Assembly (NCBI GenBank): GCA_002339675.1
Contig: DDKB01000008.1
Location: forward strand, 496,001-560,000
Length of the DNA stretch: 64,000 nucleotides
Direction of reading: 5' to 3'
DNA from: Stutzerimonas stutzeri
GTDB lineage: Bacteria; Pseudomonadota; Gammaproteobacteria; Pseudomonadales; Pseudomonadaceae
Under the pieces are notes generated by a model that was not told the DNA's origin, searched no databases, and was given only the letters and a program-made list of their open reading frames with translations. Position 1 is the first letter of the stretch. Each line of letters opens with the position of its first letter. Positions 1-9,200 of this stretch are shown one piece after another. The position numbers and the translations under genes are program-made.

Positions 1-539
1 CCTTGGCCATGTCAACGGACGCCTTCGCAGCGGCCATCGGCAAGGGTGCGAGTCTGCACCGGCCCCGTCTGAGCGAAGCGTTGCGCACCGGCCTGATCTT
101 TGGCGTGATCGAGGCGACGACCCCGCTGGTGGGCTGGGCCATCGGACAAGCCGCGACCCAATACGTCGAACGCTGGGATCACTGGATCGCATTCACCCTG
201 CTGTTCGTGCTGGGCCTGCACATGATCTACAACGGCCTCAAGCACGAGGAGGCGGAGGTCGAAAAGCCCAGCCAGCATTCCTTCTTCATCCTCGCGGTCA
301 CCGCATTCGCCACCAGCATCGATGCGCTGGCGGTGGGCGTGGGCCTGGCCTTTGTCGACGTGAACATCCTGGTCGCGGCATCGGCCATCGGTATCGCCAC
401 CACGGTCATGGTGACCCTGGGCGTGATGCTCGGCCGCGCGCTCGGAACGGTGGTCGGCAAGCGCGCCGAAATGATTGGCGGCCTCGTCCTGATGCTGGTG
501 GGCGCGACGATTCTCTATGAGCACCTGTCGATGGTGTGA
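1..539 (+). CDS. mntP: Manganese efflux pump MntP (5' end cut by window)
   Basis: This inner-membrane exporter removes excess Mn(II). The visible part begins L-A-M-S-T-D-A-F-A-A; MntP proteins carry this segment about ten residues from their start, so only the extreme N-terminus lies outside the window. The two Asp-containing repeats of the family are present: STDAFAA near the start and ATSIDALAVGVGLAF in the second half. About six hydrophobic segments are seen, and the 178 visible residues agree with the usual 185-190. The protein ends VGATILYEHL plus a few residues, as expected. Any Mn-responsive leader upstream of the gene would be outside the window. Identification is firm from the repeats. 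Confidence 0.93.
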   Translation, partial: LAMSTDAFAAAIGKGASLHRPRLSEALRTGLIFGVIEATTPLVGWAIGQAATQYVERWDHWIAFTLLFVLGLHMIYNGLKHEEAEVEKPSQHSFFILAVTAFATSIDALAVGVGLAFVDVNILVAASAIGIATTVMVTLGVMLGRALGTVVGKRAEMIGGLVLMLVGATILYEHLSMV

Positions 540-690
540 GGGCATGCGCTGAAGGAGCAGCGTGGTTCTGCAGCGGACCATGCCGCGTGCGGGCGGGAAA
601 GGCGTCATTCGCGAACGGGTAGCGAAAAAATGGGGCAGGCGTCAGGCGGTGTTCCGGCGCCAACCCCTCGGTCGGCGCAGGACGGCAGGG

Positions 691-909
691 TCAGTAATTG
701 CGTGGTTGAACGTCGTGCTCGCGACGTTTGGCCAGTTGGTCGGCAGCGATCAGCGCCAGTAATGGCAGCACACCCACCTTGAGGCCCAGCTCCCATGATC
801 CGAGGAACCCAATCAGTACCGCTCCTACGACAACGATGGCCGCGATGCAGTGAGCGCAGAAGCGCCACAACTCCAATGCAACGACCTGAGCTTTCTGGTT
901 GTTGATCAT
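691..909 (-). CDS. Small two-helix membrane protein, unknown function
   Basis: A 72-residue protein that I do not recognise. I chose the ATG at 907-909 because the residues upstream of it in the same frame are Arg/Thr-rich and unlike coding sequence. The chain has a short polar start, a hydrophobic segment at about 18-36 rich in Val, Ile and Ala, a second at about 41-58, and a basic tail (KRREHDVQPRNY). It contains Cys-Ala-His-Cys just before the first helix. It stands alone, convergent with mntP and in the same direction as the aminotransferase further right. The frame reads open for about 55 codons upstream, so a longer product is possible but less likely. Confidence 0.5.
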   Translation of the reverse strand: MINNQKAQVVALELWRFCAHCIAAIVVVGAVLIGFLGSWELGLKVGVLPLLALIAADQLAKRREHDVQPRNY

Positions 910-1152
910 AGACAGCCCCCTCGTTCTTGTTTTATTGCGCGTCTCACCTTGAGCGTAGTCCGGGACGCTACGTCTGCAACCACATTTTTGTTTCAGAGAT
1001 ATGTCTAGCTCGCCGGTTTCAGCGTTTCGCAGAGAGAAACGGACCGTAGCATCAGGCGCTCCGCGCTGATTCGGCACGCTCCTGCCCGGGACGGATGAAA
1101 TGCTTCGAACGCCGAAACAACGACGAACGGCCGTGTACCCGGCGCGAGCCGT

Positions 1153-2295
1153 TCAGTTCTCTGCGCGCGCGAGGATGCGATCGAGCGCGCCTCGGAATAT
1201 GTCCACCGTGCGCTCGAGGTGCTGCAATTTCTCCAGGCCGAACAAGCCGACGCGAAAGGTCTGGAAATCCGCCGGCTCGTCGCACTGCAAAGGCACCCCT
1301 GCGGCGATTTGCAGGCCCTGGCCGACGAATTTGCTGCCGTTCTTGATCTGCGCGTCGTCCGTGTAGCAGACCACCACGCCGGGCGCCTTGAAGCCCTCGG
1401 CGGCGACGCTTGCGATGCCTCGCTCGCGCAGCAGCGCCCGCACCTGGCGCCCCAGTTCCTCCTGCTGGTCACGGAGCCGGTCGAAGCCGTAGGCCTGGGT
1501 CTCCAGCATCACGTCGCGGAAACGTGCCAGCGCATCGGTCGGCATGGTGGCGTGGTAGGCGTGGCCGCCCTGCTCGTACGCCTGCATGATCTGCAGCCAC
1601 TTCTTCAGGTCGCAGGCGAAGCTGCTGCTCTGGGTCGCTTCGACGCGCGCCTGCGCGGCCTCGCCGAGCATGACCAGTGCGCAGCAGGGCGACGCACTCC
1701 AGCCTTTCTGCGGCGCACTGATCAGCACATCGACCGCACAGGCCTGCATGTCGACCCACAGCGCGCCCGAGGCGATGCAGTCCAGCACGAACAAGCCGCC
1801 CACTGCGTGCACGGCCTCGCCGACGGCCCGCAGGTAGGCATCCGGCAAGCGCATGCCCGACGAGGTTTCCACGTGCGGGGCAAATACCAGGTCCGGCTTG
1901 TGCTCGGCGATCGCCGCCAATACCTCCTCGAGCGGCGGCGGGGCAAAGGCAGCCTGGGGCCCCGGTTGCTGCGGTCGCGCCTTCAGCACCTCGGCGCGCG
2001 CCGGAATCGCGCCCATCTCGAAGATCTGCGTCCAGCGATAGCTGAACCAGCCGTTGCGGATCACCAGGCAGCGCTGCCCGTGGGCCAGCTGGCGCGCCAC
2101 CGCTTCCATCCCGAAGGTTCCGCTGCCGGGCACCACCGCGACGGCGTGCGCGTTGTAGACAGTCTTAAGCGTCGACGAAATGTCCCGCATGACCGCCTGG
2201 AATCGACGCGACATGTGGTTCAACGAACGGTCCGTGAAGACCACCGAGTATTCGATCAGGCCATCGGGGTCCACGCTGGGATAAAGGTCCGACAT
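1153..2295 (-). CDS. PLP-dependent class-V aminotransferase (alanine-glyoxylate / 2-AEP transaminase-like)
   Basis: A 380-residue fold-type I PLP enzyme. The N-terminus (PGLIEYS-like then FTDRSLNHMS) and PGSGTFGMEAV resemble the phosphate-binding start of the alanine-glyoxylate/serine-glyoxylate/2-aminoethylphosphonate transaminase family. The conserved Asp is in FVLDCIASGA, and the Schiff-base lysine is in ISAPQKGWSASP. Length is usual for the family. The ATG at 2293-2295 begins MSDLYPSVDPDG. The physiological amino donor and acceptor cannot be read from sequence; glyoxylate or phosphonoacetaldehyde/pyruvate chemistry are the main options. It is a single gene, with a long gene-free stretch upstream that carries a REP pair. 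Confidence 0.82.
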   Translation of the reverse strand: MSDLYPSVDPDGLIEYSVVFTDRSLNHMSRRFQAVMRDISSTLKTVYNAHAVAVVPGSGTFGMEAVARQLAHGQRCLVIRNGWFSYRWTQIFEMGAIPARAEVLKARPQQPGPQAAFAPPPLEEVLAAIAEHKPDLVFAPHVETSSGMRLPDAYLRAVGEAVHAVGGLFVLDCIASGALWVDMQACAVDVLISAPQKGWSASPCCALVMLGEAAQARVEATQSSSFACDLKKWLQIMQAYEQGGHAYHATMPTDALARFRDVMLETQAYGFDRLRDQQEELGRQVRALLRERGIASVAAEGFKAPGVVVCYTDDAQIKNGSKFVGQGLQIAAGVPLQCDEPADFQTFRVGLFGLEKLQHLERTVDIFRGALDRILARAEN

Positions 2296-2435
2296 GACAT
2301 CGCTCCAGAACTAGGGTTCGCTCCCGACCCTGCCCGAAGCCACCGCGCTTGACAAGCGATACACCGCTTCGCCGGCAGCAGGCCGGCCGTGACCAGGCCA
2401 ACTGGCCTCAGCACTCGCCCACGTCGACCTGATCC

Positions 2436-2508
2436 GTAGGAGCGAGCTTGCTCGCGCATCCTGTTTGCCTCCGTGCAGATCTTGTTCGCGAGCGAGCTCG
2501 CTCCTCCA
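2436..2508. repeat. REP pair in inverted orientation (REPIN)
   Basis: GTAGGAGCGAGCTTGCTCGCG at 2436-2456 is followed about 28 bases later by an inverted copy, CGCGAGCGAGCTCGCTCCTCC, at 2487-2507. This is the well-known Pseudomonas REP sequence arranged as a hairpin-forming doublet. It lies in the gene-free space upstream of the aminotransferase. No REP-associated tyrosine transposase is seen nearby. Confidence 0.88.
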
Positions 2509-2988
2509 GGGCAGCGCGCGATCCGGGCATTAGGTAGGTGCATCACCCAAACGCAACACCCTTAAAAAAGGATTGCCCGCAAAGTTCCCCGCCACGCCTG
2601 CCATTCGTCGGATCGCTGTCTGCGCCCAGCAGCGTTGCGCCGGGGACGCTCGTTCAAAAATTTGGCGCCCTGAAAATGGCGACCCCCTGACTTTGCGGGT
2701 TTCGCCCGACCGCTCAGCGGAGCGGCACCAACCGGGCAATATCAACTAGCCATCAAACGGCTGTTCCGACTTTTTTCTGGCGCCAGTGAGTGGTCGAATT
2801 TCGTTTAATCGATTTTAAAAACAAATTATAAATGCGCCCAACGAAACGCCAGGCCAGGCCTGGCGCGCGTTTTAGTGGCTCGTTCTGTTTGTGGAAATTC
2901 GCCTGTCCCGGCATCGCCCGCTTATCGATCGGCCTCCCTGTCGCTTTGCCGAAACGCCCCGTTCGGCATCTCTGGTTACGGTGAGCCT
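2509..2988. other. Intergenic stretch before the GH5 gene, AT-rich near its 3' end
   Basis: No convincing gene is seen here. The segment at about 2775-2835 is strikingly AT-rich against the high-GC background. It contains TATAAA at 2827-2832, which could serve as a -10 box, with only a weak TTTAAT match at 2804-2809 for -35. It probably holds the promoter of the secreted GH5 glycosidase, with a leader of roughly 150 bases. No terminator or riboswitch was recognised. Confidence 0.35.
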
Positions 2989-4734
2989 ATGTCCATCACA
3001 TCGCTATCCACTGCCCCCCGCGGCGTCTTTTCCGCCATGGCCCTGGCTGCGCTACTCAGCGTAGTACCGCTATTTGATGGTGCGCAGGGCGCTGCGGTCG
3101 CGGCCAGCAGCGTCACCGGCGTGACCTACTCGGCGCTGGTCAACAAATTCACCAACAAATACTGGGATAACGGCTCCTGGCGGGCCTCGGTTGGCCTGTC
3201 TGTCGCGGCCACGGCGCAGAACATTGCCGCCTTCAAGATCGGCACCTCGGTACGTACCGCCGACGGCGTGGTCCGCGTGGTCACCGACGTGAAGCCGGCC
3301 AGCGGCGCTATCACCGTGTTCATGAACGGTCCCGCGCTGGACGGCGCCGTGGTCGGCTATCCCCACCGGCTCGCCGTCAGCAGCGTGGCCAGCACCATAG
3401 CGGTGCCGCCGCCCGCTCCAGTGGTCGCGCCCAGCTACGCAGCGCTGGTCAACAAGTTCACCAACACCTACTGGGACAACGGGTCCTGGCGCGCATCGGC
3501 CGGTGTGTCGGTCGCCTACACCGAACAGAACCGGAGCCGCTTCGTCCCCGGCGCGTCGGTGCGCCTGGCCGACGGTCAGGTGCGGCGGATCACCTCGGTC
3601 AAGTACGCCAGCGGCGCGCTCACGGTGTTCATGGAGGGCCCTGCTCTCAATGGCTCCCTGGTGGGATACCCGAAGAAGCTGATGCTGGTCGACGCCTCCA
3701 TGCCTGTCGCCCCAGCAGCCGTGCCGGCAGCCCGCCCTGCCCTTGACCTGAGCACGGCAGCGCCGACCGCGCCGGTGCAACTGGTCGGCGTGGCGCTGTC
3801 GGGCGCGGCGTTCGGCTCCTCGGCGCTACCGGGCAAGCACGGCACCAACTACATCTATCCGGCCGAGTCCTATTACAAGAAATACGCCGAGCAGGGCCTG
3901 AAGCTGGTTCGCCTGCCCTTCCTTTGGGAGCGTATCCAGCCGAGCCTGAACAGCGAGCTCGACGCAGCGCAACTGGCGCTGCTCACCCAGTCGCTGGATT
4001 TCGCGCAGAAGTACGGCGTCAAGGTCGTGCTCGACATGCACAACTACTACCGCTACTACCGCGAGCCGATCGGCTCGGTGAACGTCCCGATCGCTTCCTT
4101 CGCCGATGCCTGGAAGCGCATCGCACTGAAGATCGGCCAGCACCCGGCGCTCAGCGGCTACGGCCTGATGAACGAGCCCAACACCAAGGGCCTGTGGCCG
4201 GAGGCCGCGCTGGCAGCGGCCAAGGCAATTCGCACCGTGGACCGCAGCCACTGGGTATATGTCGCCGGTGATCGCTACTCGAGCGCCTGGCACTGGCCGC
4301 AGTCCAACACCCAGCTGATCGCCGATCCCTGGATGCGCGACCCGGCCAACAAGCTGATCTTCGAGGCCCACATGTACCTGGACTGGGACACCTCCGGCCA
4401 GTACGCGGACAAGACCAAAACCTTCGCTCCGGACCTGGGCATCACCCGCGCCAAGCCGTTCGTGGACTGGCTGCGCGCCAACAAGCTGCGCGGCTACATC
4501 GGCGAGATCGGTGTGCCGCGCTACGCGCCCGACGCGATCCTCGCGATGGACAACCTGCTCGGCTATCTGCGTGACAACTGCGTGCCGATGACCTACTGGG
4601 CGGCTGGCCCGTGGTGGGGCAGCTACATCCTTTCTCTGGATGTCACCGGCGGCGCCGAACAACCACAGCTGCCGGTACTGCGAAAGCACGCCGCTACGCC
4701 CAACCGCTGCGCGGCGATCGGCGAGCCGCTGTAA
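2989..4734 (+). CDS. Secreted GH5-family glycoside hydrolase with duplicated N-terminal module
   Basis: A 581-residue exported glycosidase. I chose the ATG at 2989 because it opens a typical signal peptide (hydrophobic AMALAALLSVVPLF, then small residues). Two repeats of about 80 residues follow (about 45-125 and 145-225). They share ALVNKFTN.YWDNGSWRAS, ASGA.TVFM.GPAL and VGYP..L, and are joined by Pro/Ala linkers. The C-terminal half is a GH5 barrel, with HNYYRYYREP on a substrate loop, the acid/base Glu in GLMNEPNTKG and the nucleophile Glu in YIGEIGVPRY. Beta-glucan or cellulose is the probable substrate class. The duplicated module looks like a binding domain but I do not recognise it. 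A terminator follows immediately. Confidence 0.85.
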   Translation: MSITSLSTAPRGVFSAMALAALLSVVPLFDGAQGAAVAASSVTGVTYSALVNKFTNKYWDNGSWRASVGLSVAATAQNIAAFKIGTSVRTADGVVRVVTDVKPASGAITVFMNGPALDGAVVGYPHRLAVSSVASTIAVPPPAPVVAPSYAALVNKFTNTYWDNGSWRASAGVSVAYTEQNRSRFVPGASVRLADGQVRRITSVKYASGALTVFMEGPALNGSLVGYPKKLMLVDASMPVAPAAVPAARPALDLSTAAPTAPVQLVGVALSGAAFGSSALPGKHGTNYIYPAESYYKKYAEQGLKLVRLPFLWERIQPSLNSELDAAQLALLTQSLDFAQKYGVKVVLDMHNYYRYYREPIGSVNVPIASFADAWKRIALKIGQHPALSGYGLMNEPNTKGLWPEAALAAAKAIRTVDRSHWVYVAGDRYSSAWHWPQSNTQLIADPWMRDPANKLIFEAHMYLDWDTSGQYADKTKTFAPDLGITRAKPFVDWLRANKLRGYIGEIGVPRYAPDAILAMDNLLGYLRDNCVPMTYWAAGPWWGSYILSLDVTGGAEQPQLPVLRKHAATPNRCAAIGEPL

Positions 4735-4756
4735 GCCAAGCCTTCGCCTGAGAGCA

Positions 4757-4787
4757 AAGGCCCGGTACGCACTGCGTATCGGGCCTT
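4757..4787 (+). terminator. Rho-independent-type hairpin after the GH5 gene
   Basis: The stem AAGGCCCGGTACGCA pairs with TGCGTATCGGGCCTT across a minimal loop, with one G-T type mismatch. It is followed by CTTGCTTT rather than a pure U run. It lies 23 bases after the GH5 stop codon. Confidence 0.75.
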
Positions 4788-4927
4788 CTTGCTTTGCGCT
4801 CACGGCATGCCGGCGCGCGTGATGGATTCAGGCGGAACCAATCTCCACCCGAGCGGGACGAAATCCTGTCCGGGCAACAAACCCGCCCGGACAGGCTCAT
4901 GGAGCCGACCTTGACCGAGGAACGGGA

Positions 4928-6016
4928 ATGAAAGAAGGGATACTCCTGGCACTGACCGGCCTGCTGGTGGTGCTGACGGTGCTGCCGATATGGAAGAACC
5001 CGGTGTGGTGGGTGCGAGGCCTCGACTTCCCGCGTCTGCAGCTATGCGTGCTGGCATTTGCCCTGTTGCTGGACCAGGCCTTGCTGCTCAGCTACTCCAA
5101 CGCCACTCAGGTATTGGTTTCATTGTTATCAGGCCTTTGCCTCGCCTATCACGCGTGGTGGATCTTGCCATATACCCGCCTATGGCGGCGCGAAGTGCGG
5201 TGGGCCAACCCCGCCTGCGACGCACCGCGGATCCGAGTCATGGCGGCCAACGTACTGACCCCCAACCGCCAGGCGCCCAAGCTGCTCGCACTGGTGCGCG
5301 AGCACCGTCCCGACGTACTGGTCACGCTGGAAACCGACCAGTGGTGGGAAGACCAGCTCGCCGAACTCGGCGACGATTACCCCTACCGGATTCGCTGCCC
5401 GCTGGACAACCTCTACGGCATGCACGTGTGGTCGCGGCTGCCGCTGGAAAACGCCGAGACGTGCTTTCTGGTTGAAGACGATGTGCCGTCGATGCATGCC
5501 CTGGTGCGCATCAACGACAGCCTCGCCGTGCGGATGCACTTTCTGCACCCCGCGCCGCCCAGTCCGACCGAAAATGACGAATCGACCGAGCGCGACGTCG
5601 AGCTGCTGCTGGTGGCCAAAAGCGTGCGGGACGATGAGGACAAGATACCGATCATTGTCACCGGCGACCTGAACGACGTGGCCTGGTCGGCCAATACCCG
5701 GCTGTTCCGCAAGATCAGCGGACTGCTGGACCCCCGGGTCGGGCGCTGCATGGTCAACAGTTTTCATGCGCAGCATTGGTTTCTGCGCTGGCCGCTCGAC
5801 CACCTGTTCCACAGTCATCATTTCAAGCTGGTCCGCATCCAGCGCCTGCCTGAGTTCGGGTCCGACCATTTTCCTGTGCTGGTCGAGCTGCAGTACGACC
5901 CAGCGCCCGAGCAGCAAAGCCTGCCGGGCGATGCCGACGACCAGCGCGAGGCGCAGCACAAGCTGGACGAAAAACCTGCCGATGAAACGGACGTGCCTGA
6001 GCCGGAGAAGCGCTGA
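4928..6016 (+). CDS. Membrane-anchored endonuclease/exonuclease/phosphatase (EEP) family protein
   Basis: A 362-residue protein with about three hydrophobic N-terminal segments (residues 5-22, 38-55, 58-80), then an EEP (DNase I/sphingomyelinase-fold) domain. The fold's catalytic residues can be followed in order: Asn in MAANVLTP, Glu in VTLETDQWW, the GDLNDVAWS motif, and the final Asp-His in GSDHFPVL. The domain would face the periplasm or cytoplasm depending on helix number; substrate is unknown (nucleic acid, phospholipid or phosphoester). The tail is Glu/Asp/Gln-rich. The start has a good ribosome site (GAGGAACGGGA). It is close to putA in the same direction but with 204 bases between. 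Confidence 0.85.
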   Translation: MKEGILLALTGLLVVLTVLPIWKNPVWWVRGLDFPRLQLCVLAFALLLDQALLLSYSNATQVLVSLLSGLCLAYHAWWILPYTRLWRREVRWANPACDAPRIRVMAANVLTPNRQAPKLLALVREHRPDVLVTLETDQWWEDQLAELGDDYPYRIRCPLDNLYGMHVWSRLPLENAETCFLVEDDVPSMHALVRINDSLAVRMHFLHPAPPSPTENDESTERDVELLLVAKSVRDDEDKIPIIVTGDLNDVAWSANTRLFRKISGLLDPRVGRCMVNSFHAQHWFLRWPLDHLFHSHHFKLVRIQRLPEFGSDHFPVLVELQYDPAPEQQSLPGDADDQREAQHKLDEKPADETDVPEPEKR

Positions 6017-6220
6017 AAGCCGGTCCCGTACCGCCTTCCCCATGACCCGGCGATGCAGCGCGGCGGACCAATGCCCCGTCTCGGGCCCCCGTGAGGGTCT
6101 ACGCTGTGGGGAGCGGCTCGCTGAGCCGGCGGTGTTGCCAAGAGCGGAGCAGACAATGCGCGGCCGCCCAACGCCCGGCTGCCACCAGTGCCATTTCGCT
6201 CGCCCGACGGAGGACAAACC

Positions 6221-9200
6221 ATGGTCACCAGCACGCTTGGCATCTCGCTCGACGAAGCACTGCAGGCGCGACTCGAGGCAGCCGCCCGCCAGGCTGGCTG
6301 CAGCCCGCAGCAGCTGGTGGAACAGGCCATCAGGCGCCACCTGACGACCCTGGAAAAGGACCGCCCGGCCACCGCCACCAGCGCGACCGCCGATGACGAG
6401 CAGACGCCCGGTGGCCCCTTCAGCGCCTTCGCCCGCAGCCTGCTGCCCCAGACCGAACAGCGGGCGCGCATCACCGCGGCCTACCGAGTGCCTGAACCGG
6501 ACGCCGTGCCCGCCTTGCTGGAGCAGGCGCGGCTCGAGCCCGAGCAGGCCGAGGCCACGCACCGGCTCGCCATGCGCATCGCCGGCAAGCTGCGCAACCA
6601 GAAGAGCGCCACCGGGCGCCAGGGGCTGGTGCAGGGCTTGCTCCAGGAGTTTTCGCTGTCGTCGCAGGAGGGCGTGGCCCTGATGTGCCTCGCCGAAGCC
6701 CTGTTGCGGGTGCCGGACAAGGGCACCCGAGATGCTCTGATCCGCGACAAGATCAGTACCGGCAACTGGCGGCCGCACCTGGGCAACAGCCAGTCGGTCT
6801 TCGTCAACGCCGCCACATGGGGTCTGCTGCTGACCGGCCGGCTGGTGGCCACGCACAACGAAACCAACCTCTCCTCCTCGCTCAACCGCCTGATCAGCAA
6901 GGGCGGCGAACCGGTCATCCGCAAGGGCGTGGACATGGCGATGCGCCTGATGGGCGAGCAGTTCGTCACCGGCGAAACCATTGACGAAGCCCTTGACAAT
7001 GCCCAGTCGATGGAAGCCAAGGGGTTCCGCTATTCCTACGACATGCTTGGCGAGGCGGCCCTGACCAGCGCCGATGCGCAGCGCTACCGCGAATCCTACG
7101 AACAGGCGATCCACGCCATCGGTGCGGCGTCCCGCGGGCGTGGCGTCTACGAAGGGCCGGGGATCTCGATCAAACTCTCCGCCCTGCACCCGCGCTACAG
7201 CCGAGCGCAATACGCGCGGGTGATGGACGAGCTGTACCCCACCCTGCTGTCGCTGACCCAACTGGCCCACCGCTACGACATCGGCATCAACATCGACGCC
7301 GAGGAAGCCGACCGCCTCGAGCTGTCCCTGGACCTGCTCGAGCGCCTCTGCCACGAACCCGCGCTGGACGGCTGGAACGGCATCGGCTTTGTCATCCAGG
7401 CCTATCAAAAGCGCTGCCCCTACGTGGTCGACTACCTGATCGACCTGGCGCGGCGCAGCCAGCACCGCCTGATGATTCGCCTGGTCAAGGGCGCTTACTG
7501 GGACAGCGAGATCAAGCTGGCGCAGATCAACGGCCTGGAGGACTACCCGGTCTACACCCGCAAGGCCTATACCGACGTATCGTTCATCGCCTGCGCGCGC
7601 AAGCTGCTCGCCGCGCCCGACGCGATCTACCCGCAGTTCGCCACACACAACGCCCATACCCTGGCCGCCGTCTACCACCTGGCCGGGCCCGACTACCACC
7701 CTGGACAGTACGAATTCCAGTGCCTGCACGGCATGGGCGAACCGCTTTACGAACAGGTGGTGGGCAAGGAAGACGGCCGCCTGAACCGGCCCTGCCGCAT
7801 CTACGCGCCAGTCGGCAGTCACGAGACACTGCTTGCCTACCTGGTGCGACGGTTGCTGGAAAATGGCGCCAACACCTCGTTCGTCAACCGCATCGCAGAC
7901 AAGCGCATCGCCCTGGAAGAACTGGTGGCCGACCCGGTGAAGACCGTCGAGCAGATGGCCACGTCCGACGGTCAGTTCGGCCAGCCGCATCCGCGCATTC
8001 CGCTGCCGAGGCACCTCTATGGCGAGGCGCGCCTCAACTCGGCGGGCATCGACCTGTCCAACGAGCAGCGCCTGGCCTCGCTGTGCAAGACCCTGCTGGA
8101 GACCGCCGGGCATCCCGTGCAGGCCGAACCCCTGCTGGCCGACGATCGCCGCTCGGACAGCCCCATCCAGCCGCTTCCCAATCCGGCCGACCATCGCGAT
8201 CTGGTAGGCCAGGTGCGCGAAGCCAGCGAAGCGGACGTCGATGCCGCCCTTGGCGCCGCCCGCGAGGGCTTCGCCAGCTGGCGCCAGACGCCGCCGACGC
8301 AGCGTGCCGAGGCGCTGGAAAAGGCCGCCGAGCTGATGGAAGCGCGTATCGAGCCACTGATCGGGGTGCTGGTCCGCGAGGCCGGCAAGTCCTATGTCAA
8401 TGCCATCGCCGAGGTCCGAGAAGCCGTGGATTTCCTGCGCTTCTACGCGGCGCAGGTGCGCAGCACCTTCGACAACGACAGCCACCTCCCGCTCGGCCCG
8501 GTGGTCTGTATCAGCCCGTGGAACTTCCCGCTGGCGATCTTTACCGGCCAGGTCTGCGCCGCCCTCGGGGCCGGCAACAGCGTGCTGGCCAAACCGGCGG
8601 AGCAGACGCCGTTGATCGCGGCCTTGGGTGTGCAGATCCTCCATGAAGCAGGTATTCCTCGCGGGGCCCTGCAGCTGTTGCCTGGTCGCGGTGAAACGGT
8701 CGGCGCGCGACTGGTGGCTGACGAACGCGTTCGCGGCGTGATGTTCACCGGCTCCACCGCAGTCGCCGCCCTGCTGCAGCGCAGCCTTGCCGGGCGGCTG
8801 GACGACCACGGCCGGAGCATTCCGCTGATCGCCGAGACCGGCGGCCAGAACGCCATGATCGTCGACTCGTCAGCCCTCGCCGAGCAGGTGGTGGTCGACG
8901 TGATGGCGTCGGCCTTCGACAGCGCCGGCCAGCGCTGCTCGGCACTGCGCGTGCTCTGCGTGCAGGAGGACGTCGCCGAGCGGGTCATCGGCATGCTCAA
9001 GGGTGCGATGGCCGAAGCGCGGCTGGGCAATCCGCAGCGCCTGGCGGTAGACGTCGGTCCGGTAATCGACGGCGAGGCGCGCGACACCATCGAACGGCAC
9101 CTCAACGCCATGCGCGAAAGAGGCCGGCGCGTCCATCAGATCGCGCGGGTCGACGAACAGGCGTGCGCCAACGGCACCTTCGTGACGCCGACGCTGATCG

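Noticed and set aside
5180..8809. A 1209-codon open frame on the minus strand
   Set aside because: It is antisense to the EEP and putA genes, has no recognisable domains, and is His/Gln/Gly/Arg-biased as expected for an antisense frame in high-GC DNA.
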